From Hyalangium gracile (GTDB lineage: Bacteria; Myxococcota; Myxococcia; Myxococcales; Myxococcaceae): a DNA stretch of 64,000 nucleotides. Made by a program: the position numbers and the translations under genes. The stretch covers positions 372,001-436,000 of the forward strand of contig NZ_JAHXBG010000007.1 of NCBI RefSeq assembly GCF_020103725.1, written 5' to 3'. The notes under the pieces were generated by a model. It was not told where the DNA came from and ran no database searches. It worked only from the letters and a program-made list of their open reading frames with translations. Position 1 is the stretch's first letter. Each line of letters opens with the position of its first letter. Below, piece by piece: positions 25,594-35,568 of this stretch.

Positions 25594-27426
25594 TCACGGC
25601 CCCGAGCACTTCACCGGGCCACGCGAGCCCTTGAAGAAGTACGCGTAGAGATCCGGCGAGAGCGAGAAGTTGCACGTGTTCATGGCCTCCGGATCGACGT
25701 CGGGGTGGGTCTGGAGATAGCGGGCGATGTAGTCACGCACGCCGTCCGCCGAGGTCCACAGCACCTTGCCCTCCTTGAACATGGAGTAGCCGCCACCGCC
25801 ACCGGCCCGGTAGTTGTTGATGGCGATGCGGAAGACCTGGCTGTCGGTGACGTCCAGCCCGTTGAACTTCAGCCGGGTCAGCCGCGAGCCCACGGGTCTG
25901 GAGATGTCGTACGCGTAGTCGATCCGCGAGTAGAGATCCCAGTTGTAGTTCTGCACGGTGGCCACCTTCGCCGTCTCGGGCTTGGAAGGGTCGGGCGGGG
26001 CGCTGGCGTTCCACTGGAGGAAGTACTGGGCGTTGTGCTCCAGCGCGCGGCGGAGGATGGAGCCGTTGATCTCCATCACGTACAGCGTGTTGTCGTAGAT
26101 GTAGATGCTGTACGCGTCGCGCAGGGTGATGTTGCCGGCGGGCAGCATTCCGTCATCGGTGAAGAGGGCGGCGAGCGAGAAGTCCACCGGGTGGCCGTTC
26201 TCCTCGGCGGCCTCCTCCTGGACGGTGTTGATGAGGTCGGCCAGGGCATTGTCCACGTAGCGGGCGGCATAACCTCCGGGGAACGGCGCGCGCGTGGAGC
26301 CGATCCGGGCGTTCACGTACGAGAGCGTCGTCTCGTGCTGGCTCCGGGTGAGCTCGGCCACCTGGGGATCCATCGCGACAGCGGCGGTCACCGCGTGCAG
26401 CCGCGAGTCCTTGCCGTCCACGGTCCAGTGGCCCTCCTGGTAGACGAGGGAGAGATCCACCTGGCCCAGGTGACTGCCCCAGCGGTTGGGCTGGATGAGC
26501 AGCACGTCCTGACCCTGGGTGTTCTTCAGCAGCATCTTCGGGATGGGCTGGTGGGTGTGGCCCGTGAGCATCACGTCGATGCCTTCGACCTGCTGGGCGA
26601 TCTGCACCGCCTCGTTCTCGCCCGGCAGGCTGCCGCGGTCGGCCCACTTCGTGGTGTCAGAGTAGTCCTCGAGCCAGGATGCCGGATTCGACGCACTGCC
26701 CGTGGGCTGCTTGTCCGGGCCGCTGTGGATGGCCACGACGACGATGTCGGCCCCCTCCTTTCGCAGCTTCGGCACATAGACTCGAGCCGTCTCCAGCGGA
26801 TCATCGAAGCGCAGGCCAGGGATGTTCTCCGGGCGCTCCCAGGTCGTCACGCCCGGCGTCACCATGCCGAGCACGCCCACCTTCACCCCGCACACGTCCT
26901 TGATGACGAAGGGAGGGAAGGCCTCGCTGCCGTCGGCGCTCTTGCGCACGTTGGCGCCGAGGACGGGGAAGTCCACCTCGCCCCTGAACTTGTTGAGGAC
27001 GTCGAGGCCGTAGTTGAACTCATGGTTGCCGAGCGCCATCACGTCATACCGCAGCTCGTTCATGGCCACCGCCATGGGGTGCTTGGGGGCGTTGTCCACC
27101 AGGGCGTAGTAGGTGCCCAGGGGTGTTCCCTGGATGGTGTCCCCGGTGTCGATGAGCAGGTTGCAGTCGGGGTTCTCCTCCCGGGCCTGTTTGACGAGCG
27201 TGGCCACCTTGGCCAGGCCCCGCTGCGCATCCGCGGTCCCGGTGAAGTAGTCCCAGGGATGGATGTTGGTGTGCAGATCGCTGGTCTGGAGCAGCCGCAC
27301 CGTGCGCGGCGAGGTGTCCACCGGCGGCTGCGGCTCTGGGTCGTCGCAGGCGGTCAGCTGGAGGAGGGCGCAGGAGCCCAGGAGGGAGAGCCAGGCTGCG
27401 CGGCGAGGAGTTGCGAGGGGAGACAT
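25594..27426 (-). CDS. CpdB/UshA-type 5'-nucleotidase or cyclic-nucleotide phosphodiesterase lipoprotein
   Basis: 610 residues. A signal peptide ends in lipobox LTAC (Cys27). The N-terminal metallophosphatase domain has all metal motifs: TSDLHTN, DTGDTIQG, GNHEFNYG, IHSGPD and TGHTHQP. The C-terminal 5'-nucleotidase domain carries the substrate region (FTDDGMLPAGNITLRDAYSI and NNYRAGGGGGYSMF). It would hydrolyse 2',3'-cyclic nucleotides or nucleotides in the envelope; CpdB and UshA cannot be told apart securely here, though RAGGGGGYSMF is CpdB-like. Start ATG 27426, weak Shine-Dalgarno. It sits between two kelch lipoproteins on the same strand, each with its own downstream hairpin, so a single long operon is doubtful. 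Confidence 0.9.
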   Translation of the reverse strand: MSPLATPRRAAWLSLLGSCALLQLTACDDPEPQPPVDTSPRTVRLLQTSDLHTNIHPWDYFTGTADAQRGLAKVATLVKQAREENPDCNLLIDTGDTIQGTPLGTYYALVDNAPKHPMAVAMNELRYDVMALGNHEFNYGLDVLNKFRGEVDFPVLGANVRKSADGSEAFPPFVIKDVCGVKVGVLGMVTPGVTTWERPENIPGLRFDDPLETARVYVPKLRKEGADIVVVAIHSGPDKQPTGSASNPASWLEDYSDTTKWADRGSLPGENEAVQIAQQVEGIDVMLTGHTHQPIPKMLLKNTQGQDVLLIQPNRWGSHLGQVDLSLVYQEGHWTVDGKDSRLHAVTAAVAMDPQVAELTRSQHETTLSYVNARIGSTRAPFPGGYAARYVDNALADLINTVQEEAAEENGHPVDFSLAALFTDDGMLPAGNITLRDAYSIYIYDNTLYVMEINGSILRRALEHNAQYFLQWNASAPPDPSKPETAKVATVQNYNWDLYSRIDYAYDISRPVGSRLTRLKFNGLDVTDSQVFRIAINNYRAGGGGGYSMFKEGKVLWTSADGVRDYIARYLQTHPDVDPEAMNTCNFSLSPDLYAYFFKGSRGPVKCSGP

Positions 27427-27452
27427 GGAAGAAGGGACCTCGGAAAAGAGAT

Positions 27453-27475
27453 GCCCGGGAGACGGATTCCCGGGC
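27453..27475 (-). terminator. Terminator of kelch lipoprotein gene 2
   Basis: GCCCGGGA (27453-27460) pairs with TCCCGGGC (27468-27475). On the minus strand it is followed by ATCTCTTTTCC. It sits between the kelch-2 stop and the nucleotidase start. Confidence 0.65.
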
Positions 27476-27519
27476 GCGCGACCCTACTACTCCGGGGAGA
27501 CATCCCCAGGACGATCGTC

Positions 27520-28944
27520 TCAGGGCGAGTACAGCTCTCCGGCCGTCGCGTAGTCGAGGTTCTTGCCCGTGTAGCCGCCGACGATCAGGGCCTGCTGGGA
27601 GGAGAGCACGGCGATGGGCCTGTCCCGAGGCCAGTTCATGAAGTCGGTGGCCGTCCAGGTATTGGCGGCCGGGTCGTACAACTCGGCCGAGGTGACGGGG
27701 GTGCCGCTGCGGCCTCCCGCGACGAGGACCTTGCCCGAGGGCAGGAGCACGGCGGCGTGCTGCATGCGCGACACCACCATGGCGCCGGCGGGAGCCCAGG
27801 AGTTGGTGGCCGGATCGTACAGCTCCGAGGAGGCCAGGGTCGACGCGCCAGACCCGCCGGTGACGAGGAGCTTTCCCGAGGGCAGCAGGGTGGCCGTGTG
27901 CCCGGAGCGGGCCGTGGCCATGGGCGCGGCGGGGGACCAGGAGCGGTTGGTCGGGTCGTACAGCACCGCGGAGGCGGTGGCGACGGTGTCGACGACGCCG
28001 CCGGTCACGAGCACCTTCCCCGAGGGCAGGAGGGTGGCCGTATGGAGATCGCGAGGCGCGGTCAGGGCTGCGGCGGGGGACCAGGTGTTGGTGGCCGGGT
28101 CATATTCCTCCGCGGTGGCGCGCCCGACGCCCGCGACGACGAGGACCTTGCCGGAGGAGAGCAGGGTGGCCGTGTGCCCCTGGCGAGCCGTGGCCATGGA
28201 GCCGGCGGCGGACCAGGTGTTGGTGGCCGGGTCGTACAACTCCGCGGAGGCGTGGACCGTCGTGCTGCTGGAGGCATCCACTCCACCGGCGACGAGCACC
28301 TTGCCCGAGGAGAGGAGGGTGGCCGTGTGCTCGTAGCGGGGCACGGACAGGGGCGCGGCGGCGGACCAGGAGTGAGTGGCCGGGTCATACAGCTCGGTGG
28401 AGGAGAGATACTCGAGGTCCGTCCGGGTGATGAGGCCTCCGGTGATGAGCACCTTGCCGGAAGGGAGCGCCGTCGCGGTGAGCCCCGTGCGCGGCGTGCC
28501 CAGGGGCCCTGTGGCTACCCATGCGCAGGTCGGCAGCTGGGCGAAGGCGAACGACGTCGACGTCGAGAGCTCGTAGGCGTTGGTGACGACCACGGTGACG
28601 GTCGGGGCGCCGCCACAGGAGGTCAGCGTCCAGTCGACCTTGCTGCGGGTGGCGGTCGTCTCACGCTCCACGATCGAGCCCGAGGTGGCACTCCAGGTGA
28701 AGGTCAGCGCGCTGTTCTGCGGGTCGCTGGCCGTGACCTCGAAGGTCACGGTCTTGCCGGGGGCAGTCGTGGTGGCGGATTGGAGGACCTCGGTGAAGGT
28801 GGGAGGCTTCCGCTCGCCCGTGGGGGGACCTCCAGGGTTGTCCGGGCCATCCGGCGGCGTGTTGCTGTCGCTGCCACAGGCGGTGAAGGAGAGCAGCAGC
28901 GCAGCGAATGGGAGGAAGAAGTGCCTGGGGAGGGGTCTGCGCAT
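27520..28944 (-). CDS. Secreted kelch-repeat lipoprotein 2
   Basis: 474 residues. The signal peptide MRRPLPRHFFLPFAALLLSF ends in lipobox FTAC. A Pro/Gly-rich linker and an Ig/PKD-like domain (VTFEVTASDPQNSALTFTW) come next. Residues about 145-474 are seven kelch-like units (HTATLLPSGKVLVTGG then ELYDPATNTWSAA), so the propeller may be complete. The protein lacks the long C-terminal region of kelch lipoprotein 1, 3.5 kb away, suggesting the two have diverged from a common type. Start ATG 28944. The repeats are similar to each other at DNA level, so some unit exchange is possible. Function unknown; surface binding is inferred. Confidence 0.87.
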   Translation of the reverse strand: MRRPLPRHFFLPFAALLLSFTACGSDSNTPPDGPDNPGGPPTGERKPPTFTEVLQSATTTAPGKTVTFEVTASDPQNSALTFTWSATSGSIVERETTATRSKVDWTLTSCGGAPTVTVVVTNAYELSTSTSFAFAQLPTCAWVATGPLGTPRTGLTATALPSGKVLITGGLITRTDLEYLSSTELYDPATHSWSAAAPLSVPRYEHTATLLSSGKVLVAGGVDASSSTTVHASAELYDPATNTWSAAGSMATARQGHTATLLSSGKVLVVAGVGRATAEEYDPATNTWSPAAALTAPRDLHTATLLPSGKVLVTGGVVDTVATASAVLYDPTNRSWSPAAPMATARSGHTATLLPSGKLLVTGGSGASTLASSELYDPATNSWAPAGAMVVSRMQHAAVLLPSGKVLVAGGRSGTPVTSAELYDPAANTWTATDFMNWPRDRPIAVLSSQQALIVGGYTGKNLDYATAGELYSP

Positions 28945-29100
28945 GGCCTGGTTCCGTTCGGGTGGGGCTCGGGGAGCGATCCCGTCTCGACGAGCTGAGG
29001 TATACCCACTATTAACCTGCCCGGGCCGGGTCCACAGGGACCCGAGCTCCAGGCAATCCGTCGGCCGTTTCTCCGAGACGCGTGGAAACAGGGAACCCTC

Positions 29101-30051
29101 ATGGCTGGTAGCAACCTGCTGACTCTGATCGATGACATCGCCAGCTTGCTGGACGACGTCGCCGCGATGACCAAGGTCGCGACCAAGAAGACCGCCGGCG
29201 TCCTGGGGGACGATCTGGCGCTGAACGCCCAGCAGGTTGCGGGCGTGAAGGTTGACCGCGAGCTGCCCGTCGTCTGGGCGGTGGCGAAGGGCTCGCTGGT
29301 CAACAAGGCGATCCTGGTGCCCGCCGCGCTGGCCATCAGCACGCTGGCGCCCTGGGCCATCATTCCGCTGCTGATGGTGGGCGGCGCCTTCCTCTGCTTC
29401 GAGGGCTTCGAGAAGCTGGCCCACAAGTTCCTGCACGGGAAGGAAGAGGACGAGGCCCACCACGGGGAGCTCGTCCAGGCCGTCGCCGACCCTGCGGTCG
29501 ATCTGGTCGCCTTCGAGAAGGAGAAGATCAAGGGTGCGGTGCGCACCGACTTCATCCTCTCGGCGGAGATCGTCGTCATCTCGCTGGGCACGGTGGCCGC
29601 GGCGACCTTCGGTCAGCGAGTGGCGGTGCTGGTGGGCATCGCCCTCATCATGACCGTCGGCGTGTACGGCCTGGTCGCCGGCATCGTGAAGATCGACGAC
29701 GCGGGGCTCTACCTCAGCCAGAAGCCGAGCAGCTTCGCGCGCACGGTGGGCCGAGGGCTGCTGGCGGCCGCTCCCGTCCTGATGAAGGGGCTGTCCATCG
29801 CCGGCACGGCGGCCATGTTCATGGTGGGCGGCGGAATTCTCACCCACGGCATTCCCGCGCTGCATCACCTCAGCGAGGGCATTGCCCATGGGGTGGCAGG
29901 CGTGCCGGGAATCGGAGGCGTGCTGGCGGCGGTGGCGCCGACGCTGGTGGATGCGCTGGCCGGGATTGTGGCCGGGGCGCTCATCCTGCTGGTGGTGACG
30001 GTGGGCAAGCGCATCTACCAGGCGGTCACCGCGAAGAAGCCCGCCGCGTAG
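29101..30051 (+). CDS. DUF808 family inner-membrane protein (YedI-like)
   Basis: 316 residues. The start [20 protein letters not shown], the segment [20 protein letters not shown] and [11 protein letters not shown] are characteristic of DUF808/YedI. Four or more hydrophobic segments are seen, such as [20 protein letters not shown] and [18 protein letters not shown]. coli YedI is an uncharacterised membrane protein; the biochemical role is not known. Start ATG 29101, weak Shine-Dalgarno. It is divergent from kelch lipoprotein 2 over 156 bp (28945-29100), where I saw no reliable promoter, and converges on tRNA-Ile2. Confidence 0.9.
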   Translation: MAGSNLLTLIDDIASLLDDVAAMTKVATKKTAGVLGDDLALNAQQVAGVKVDRELPVVWAVAKGSLVNKAILVPAALAISTLAPWAIIPLLMVGGAFLCFEGFEKLAHKFLHGKEEDEAHHGELVQAVADPAVDLVAFEKEKIKGAVRTDFILSAEIVVISLGTVAAATFGQRVAVLVGIALIMTVGVYGLVAGIVKIDDAGLYLSQKPSSFARTVGRGLLAAAPVLMKGLSIAGTAAMFMVGGGILTHGIPALHHLSEGIAHGVAGVPGIGGVLAAVAPTLVDALAGIVAGALILLVVTVGKRIYQAVTAKKPAA

Positions 30052-30103
30052 GGCCTCGTCGCCAGCGGCCGCTGAAGCGGGGAGCCACGCCCTCCCGCCC
30101 CCG

Positions 30104-30127
30104 CGCCTCGGTGGAAATCCCGAGGCG
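30104..30127. terminator. Hairpin between DUF808 gene and tRNA-Ile2
   Basis: A perfect 8-bp inverted repeat CGCCTCGG/CCGAGGCG (30104-30111 and 30120-30127) stands between convergent transcription units and could terminate both. No T-run on either side. Confidence 0.45.
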
Positions 30128-30145
30128 AGGGGAGGGGACTGCGAG

Positions 30146-30218
30146 TGGGCCCTCCCGGATTCGAACCGGGGACCAATCGGTTATGAGCCGACAGCTCTGA
30201 CCGCTGAGCTAAGGGCCC
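30146..30218 (-). tRNA. tRNA-Ile2 (anticodon CAU, lysidine type)
   Basis: On the minus strand the cloverleaf is complete: acceptor GGGCCCT/AGGGCCC, D-stem GCTC/GAGC, anticodon stem GTCGG/CCGAT with loop CTCATAA, T-stem CCCGG/CCGGG. The anticodon is CAT. The acceptor pairs C4:G69 and C5:G68 and the D-arm TTAGCTCAGCGGTCAGAGC match tRNA-Ile2, which is modified by TilS to read AUA, rather than elongator or initiator tRNA-Met. CCA is not encoded, unlike tRNA-Ala at 245. It lies downstream of rpoD on the same strand. Confidence 0.9.
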
Positions 30219-30231
30219 TTCTGAAACGACG

Positions 30232-30263
30232 ACGGGCGACGGGATGGATATCCCGCCGCCCGT
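30232..30263. repeat. Extended hairpin upstream of tRNA-Ile2
   Basis: ACGGGCG-A-CGGGA (30232-30244) pairs with TCCCG-C-CGCCCGT (30251-30263), an interrupted 12-bp stem. On the minus strand it lies between the rpoD terminator and the tRNA and could be a second terminator or a processing structure. Confidence 0.4.
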
Positions 30264-30280
30264 AGCACTGACAAGGGGCT

Positions 30281-30300
30281 CCGGCTCCCTCGGGAGCCGG
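30281..30300 (-). terminator. Terminator-like hairpin after rpoD
   Basis: CCGGCTCCC/GGGAGCCGG (30281-30289 and 30292-30300), a 9-bp perfect stem, begins 16 bp after the rpoD stop codon. On the minus strand it is followed by AGCCCCTTGTC, with no strong T-run. Confidence 0.5.
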
Positions 30301-30316
30301 GCTCACCGCCGCAGGC

Positions 30317-32443
<2,127 letters not shown>

Positions 32444-32531
32444 TCGGGTACTTCTCCTTAGAAAACAGGTGCTTGGCCTGGAGCGAGCCGGCCGATCTAC
32501 CGCAAAGTGCTAGAAAGTTACAAACGCGAAC

Positions 32532-34361
32532 TCAAACCGGTTGCAGAGGGGCCTTTGTTCCCGGCACCGAGGGGCGGAGTTCTTCCTTGATGCGCTTCTG
32601 CAGGGACACCAGCGCGGTGCGTTCCACCAGCAGCCTCTTCGTCTCCTCCGTGAGATCGGACGCACCCAGCGTCTGCTTCGTGGCCTTCTCAATATAACGG
32701 AGCTGCTCCTCGACTCGCCGCAGCGTCAGCTTCCGACACACCGTGAGGAAGGCCTGTTCCAGCGCGGCGCCGCCCTCGGGGAGCTGGCGCAGGGCCACCT
32801 CGATGGCGCGCTTCACCGGCTCGGCGGCCTCGAAGAGCGCATCCTCCGTCCCGCTGCCCGAGGTCGCCTGCGCCAGGAGCACGCGCAGTCCGGTGTGGGA
32901 TAGTTCATCACACGCCCGGTACGGGTCTCTCGCCAGGAGGCGTGGCTCGCGCAGGGCGGCGGCGACGTAGAAGGCCTCCATGGCGTCCGGAGGGCGCGTC
33001 GGAGCGGGCTGGGCGGGCGCGGCGGGCCGCTGCTGGGCGCTGGCGGCTCCCTGGGGGGCCGGAGGCGCCGCGGGCTTGGGAACAGGCTTCGCGGGGCGCA
33101 GGGCGGCTTCCAGGTCTCCCACGGGCAGGCCGAAGTGGCCGCCCACGGCGTTGAGGAAGGCCGAGCGGACCAGGCCCATGGGGAGCAGGGCTGTCATCGG
33201 CTTCAGCCGCTCGAGCGCCGCCATCTTTTCCTCGAAGCTCGCCTGGGCCCCATGGGGCAGGACGGTGGCGAAGATGTGGGAAGTCAGTGGCTGGGCGCCC
33301 TGGAGGAGCCGCTCCACTCCGTCTGCCCCTTCTCGACGCGCGAAGGTATCGGGATCATCCCCCTGCGGCAGCAGGGCCACTCGGGCGGCTGCTCCGGCAG
33401 CGAGCAGGGGACCGGCAAGCCGCTCGACGGCATTGAGGCCGGCCTGATCCCCGTCCAGCAGGAGGACGAGCTGCTGGGCCTCGGTGCGGCGCAGCAGCTG
33501 GAGGTGGCCGGGGGTGATGGCGGTGGAGCACAGGGCCACCGCGTTGCGCACCCCCACCTGGTGCAGGCCGATGCAGTCGAAGTAGCCCTCCACGAGGATG
33601 GCCGTCTTGCGCCGGCGGATCTCGTCGCGGGCCTGATCCATGCCGTAGAGCGTGTCGCTCTTGTTGTAGAGCCGGGACTCCTTGGAGTTGAGGTACTTGG
33701 GGCCCTCTTCCACGCCCAGCAGGCGACCGCCGAAGGCGATGGGGCGGCCCTCGGGGGCGCGGATGGGGACCATCACCCGGCTGCGGAAGAAGTCGTAGTA
33801 GCCGTCGGAGTTGTGGCGGCGCTGCACGAGGCCGGCGTTCACGCCCCACTCCGTCATGCCGTTCTTGGTGAGCTTGTCGGCCAGCAGGCTCCAGGCGTTG
33901 GGCGCCCAGCCGAGCCCGAAGGCGTGGGCCGTCTCCTCGGAGACGCCGCGGTTGGCCAGGTACTGGCGGGCGGTGCGGCCCTCGTCCTGCCAGAGCATGG
34001 CGCGGAAGTGCTCGGCGGCCAGATCCGTCACCTCCTTGAGCTGCTGGCGCTCCCTGGCGGTGGGGTCCTGGGCGGCCTCGATGTCCACCCCCACCTCGCG
34101 GGCCAGATCCTTCACCGCGTCCACGAACGTCTTGCCCAGGTAGCGCTGGACGAAGGAGACGGCGTCCCCGCTCGCGCGGCAGCCGTGGCAGAAGTAGAAG
34201 CGCTTCTCCGGCACGACATAGAAGGAGGGCGTCTTCTCCTGGTGGAATGGACAGCGGCCCTTGAACTCGCGCCCGGCCTTCTTGAGCTCCACGTGGCGCG
34301 AGATCAGGCTGACCAGATCCACCCGATCCAGGATTTCTTCGATCTTGTGCTCAGGGATCAC
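32532..34361 (-). CDS. dnaG: DNA primase DnaG
   Basis: 609 residues from GTG 34361. The CHC2 zinc finger is complete (C37, H40, C58, C61 in RCPFHQEKTPSF and FCHGC). The TOPRIM catalytic core is visible in ILVEGYFDCIGLHQVG and LLLDGDQAGLNA. The C-terminal region binds the replicative helicase. I prefer GTG 34361 to the upstream in-frame GTG 34406 because DnaG proteins start MIPxxxI; the Shine-Dalgarno is weak at either. Pro/Ala-rich residues near 430-460 form a linker before the helicase-binding domain. It makes RNA primers for replication and is clustered with rpsU and rpoD as in many bacteria. Confidence 0.97.
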   Translation of the reverse strand: MIPEHKIEEILDRVDLVSLISRHVELKKAGREFKGRCPFHQEKTPSFYVVPEKRFYFCHGCRASGDAVSFVQRYLGKTFVDAVKDLAREVGVDIEAAQDPTARERQQLKEVTDLAAEHFRAMLWQDEGRTARQYLANRGVSEETAHAFGLGWAPNAWSLLADKLTKNGMTEWGVNAGLVQRRHNSDGYYDFFRSRVMVPIRAPEGRPIAFGGRLLGVEEGPKYLNSKESRLYNKSDTLYGMDQARDEIRRRKTAILVEGYFDCIGLHQVGVRNAVALCSTAITPGHLQLLRRTEAQQLVLLLDGDQAGLNAVERLAGPLLAAGAAARVALLPQGDDPDTFARREGADGVERLLQGAQPLTSHIFATVLPHGAQASFEEKMAALERLKPMTALLPMGLVRSAFLNAVGGHFGLPVGDLEAALRPAKPVPKPAAPPAPQGAASAQQRPAAPAQPAPTRPPDAMEAFYVAAALREPRLLARDPYRACDELSHTGLRVLLAQATSGSGTEDALFEAAEPVKRAIEVALRQLPEGGAALEQAFLTVCRKLTLRRVEEQLRYIEKATKQTLGASDLTEETKRLLVERTALVSLQKRIKEELRPSVPGTKAPLQPV

Positions 34362-34696
34362 GTGGCCCGACCCTCGGCTGGGAGAGTGCCGGAGAGCTTG
34401 CCCCACGGCTCCGACGTCCAGGGTTGAGACGTCCAGGGTGGCTTCCCCGGCCCCATGACTCCCCTGAATCTAGTCCTCTGGCGGCTGTAGGGAAGCGGGG
34501 GAGGCAGCCTCGCTGGCGTGGCGTCTGGCTGTGCGGCTCCAGCGAGGTAGGCACGGGTGGGGCTCCTCCTACCGGATCAGCGCCGCCCGGAGGGGCGGAC
34601 GCGACTGGCGGGCTGGGAGTAGCCCTTAACGTTGGATCGACGGCAGGGCAAGCTCCCGACCCGAAGCGCGGGTCGGAAGCCTGGCTTCCCGAAGGA
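34362..34696. promoter_or_regulatory. Intergenic region between yqeY and dnaG
   Basis: 335 bp without a gene. A perfect 8-bp hairpin CCGACCCG/CGGGTCGG (34656-34663, 34669-34676) ends the yqeY transcript side. On the minus strand a weak promoter-like pair follows: TTGCCC (34646-34651) and TTAAGG (34624-34629) with a 16-bp spacer, which could drive dnaG-rpoD separately from rpsU-yqeY. Confidence 0.35.
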
Positions 34697-35155
34697 TCAG
34701 GACAGCTTGGCCAGCTGCGCTTTGACTTCCTCGGAGATGGCGCGGCCCTCGGCGCGGCCCTGCACCTTGGGCTGCACGGCCTTCATGACGGCGCCCATGT
34801 CCTTGGGGCCCTTGGCGCCCACGGCGGCGATGGCGGCCTGGACTTCGGCGCGCAGCTCGTCGGCGGAGAGCTGCTGGGGCAGGTACTTCTGGAGGATGGA
34901 GATCTCCGCCTCCTCCTTCTGGGCCAGATCATCGCGGCCGCCGGACTTGTACTGATCCACGGAGTCGCGGCGCTGCTTGATCAGACCGGCGATGACCTTC
35001 TCGATGCCGGCGTCATCCAGGGCGGAGGCCCCCGGCTCCACTTCCTTGTACTTGATGGCGCTCTTGAGCATCCGGATGACGCTCGTGGACAGCTCGTTCT
35101 TGGACCTCATCGCGTCCTTGAGGTCCGCGTCGAGGCGCTCTTTGAGGGTGGGCAT
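34697..35155 (-). CDS. yqeY: YqeY/GatB-like protein
   Basis: 152 residues. The family resembles the C-terminal domain of GatB. Visible features: MPTLKERLDADLKDAMRSKN at the start, the conserved ILQKYLPQQLSADELRAEV, and the C-terminal GAVMKAVQPKVQGRAEG. It may act in tRNA-dependent amidation or be a free-standing tRNA-binding domain; its function is not settled in any organism I know. ATG 35155 with GGAG 8 nt upstream. It lies between rpsU and dnaG, a placement common in many bacteria. Confidence 0.95.
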   Translation of the reverse strand: MPTLKERLDADLKDAMRSKNELSTSVIRMLKSAIKYKEVEPGASALDDAGIEKVIAGLIKQRRDSVDQYKSGGRDDLAQKEEAEISILQKYLPQQLSADELRAEVQAAIAAVGAKGPKDMGAVMKAVQPKVQGRAEGRAISEEVKAQLAKLS

Positions 35156-35248
35156 GGCAATGACTCCGACCTGTGAGGGGGAGGGGACGACGACGGTCGC
35201 GAGCCAGGGCAGCTGACTTGGAGGCAGCGCCCCGGCTCACTCAGGGCG

Positions 35249-35443
35249 CTAGAACGACTTGCGCGCCTTCTTCACCGCGCGCTTCTTGGCGGCGAGGGCC
35301 TTCTTCTTGCGCTTCACGGAAGGCTTCTCGTAGTGCTCGCGCTTGCGGATCTCGGAGAGGATTCCCGCCTTCTCGGTGGCCTTCTTGAACCGCTTGAGGG
35401 CGCTCTCGATGGACTCACCCTCCTTGACTCGAATACCGGGCAA
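35249..35443 (-). CDS. rpsU: 30S ribosomal protein S21
   Basis: 64 residues, [20 protein letters not shown] and then the basic tail [21 protein letters not shown]21 is a small, late 30S protein at the anti-Shine-Dalgarno platform. The start is TTG 35443 (35441-35443): a perfect AAGGAGGTGA lies upstream with 8 nt between GGAGG and TTG, and S21 proteins normally start Met-Pro-Gly or similar. The upstream GTG at 35452 lies inside that Shine-Dalgarno and cannot be the main start. It is the first gene of the macromolecular synthesis cluster. Confidence 0.95.
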   Translation of the reverse strand: MPGIRVKEGESIESALKRFKKATEKAGILSEIRKREHYEKPSVKRKKKALAAKKRAVKKARKSF

Positions 35444-35448
35444 TGCAG

Positions 35449-35458
35449 TCACCTCCTT
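35449..35458 (-). promoter_or_regulatory. Perfect Shine-Dalgarno of rpsU
   Basis: On the minus strand AAGGAGGTGA, fully complementary to the 3' end of 16S rRNA. It decides the rpsU start as TTG 35443. In S21-dependent species the S21 level can affect initiation, so strong ribosome binding here is functionally interesting. Confidence 0.8.
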
Positions 35459-35568
35459 CCGCTTTGCGTCAAAAGTCGTGAAAAGGCAGCGGATATGGCG
35501 CAGCGGCGGGGAAAACGCAAGAACGGCCGCCAGAACGTGTGTGCGTCTTCGGCTAGAGTAGCGCCCCC

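Noticed and set aside
22326-28944. Regularly repeated DNA in the kelch genes as a possible CRISPR or tandem array
   Set aside because: The repeats are coding kelch units with variable spacing inside open frames.
30146-30218. tRNA-Met as identity of the CAU tRNA
   Set aside because: C4:G69, C5:G68 and the D-arm fit tRNA-Ile2 better.
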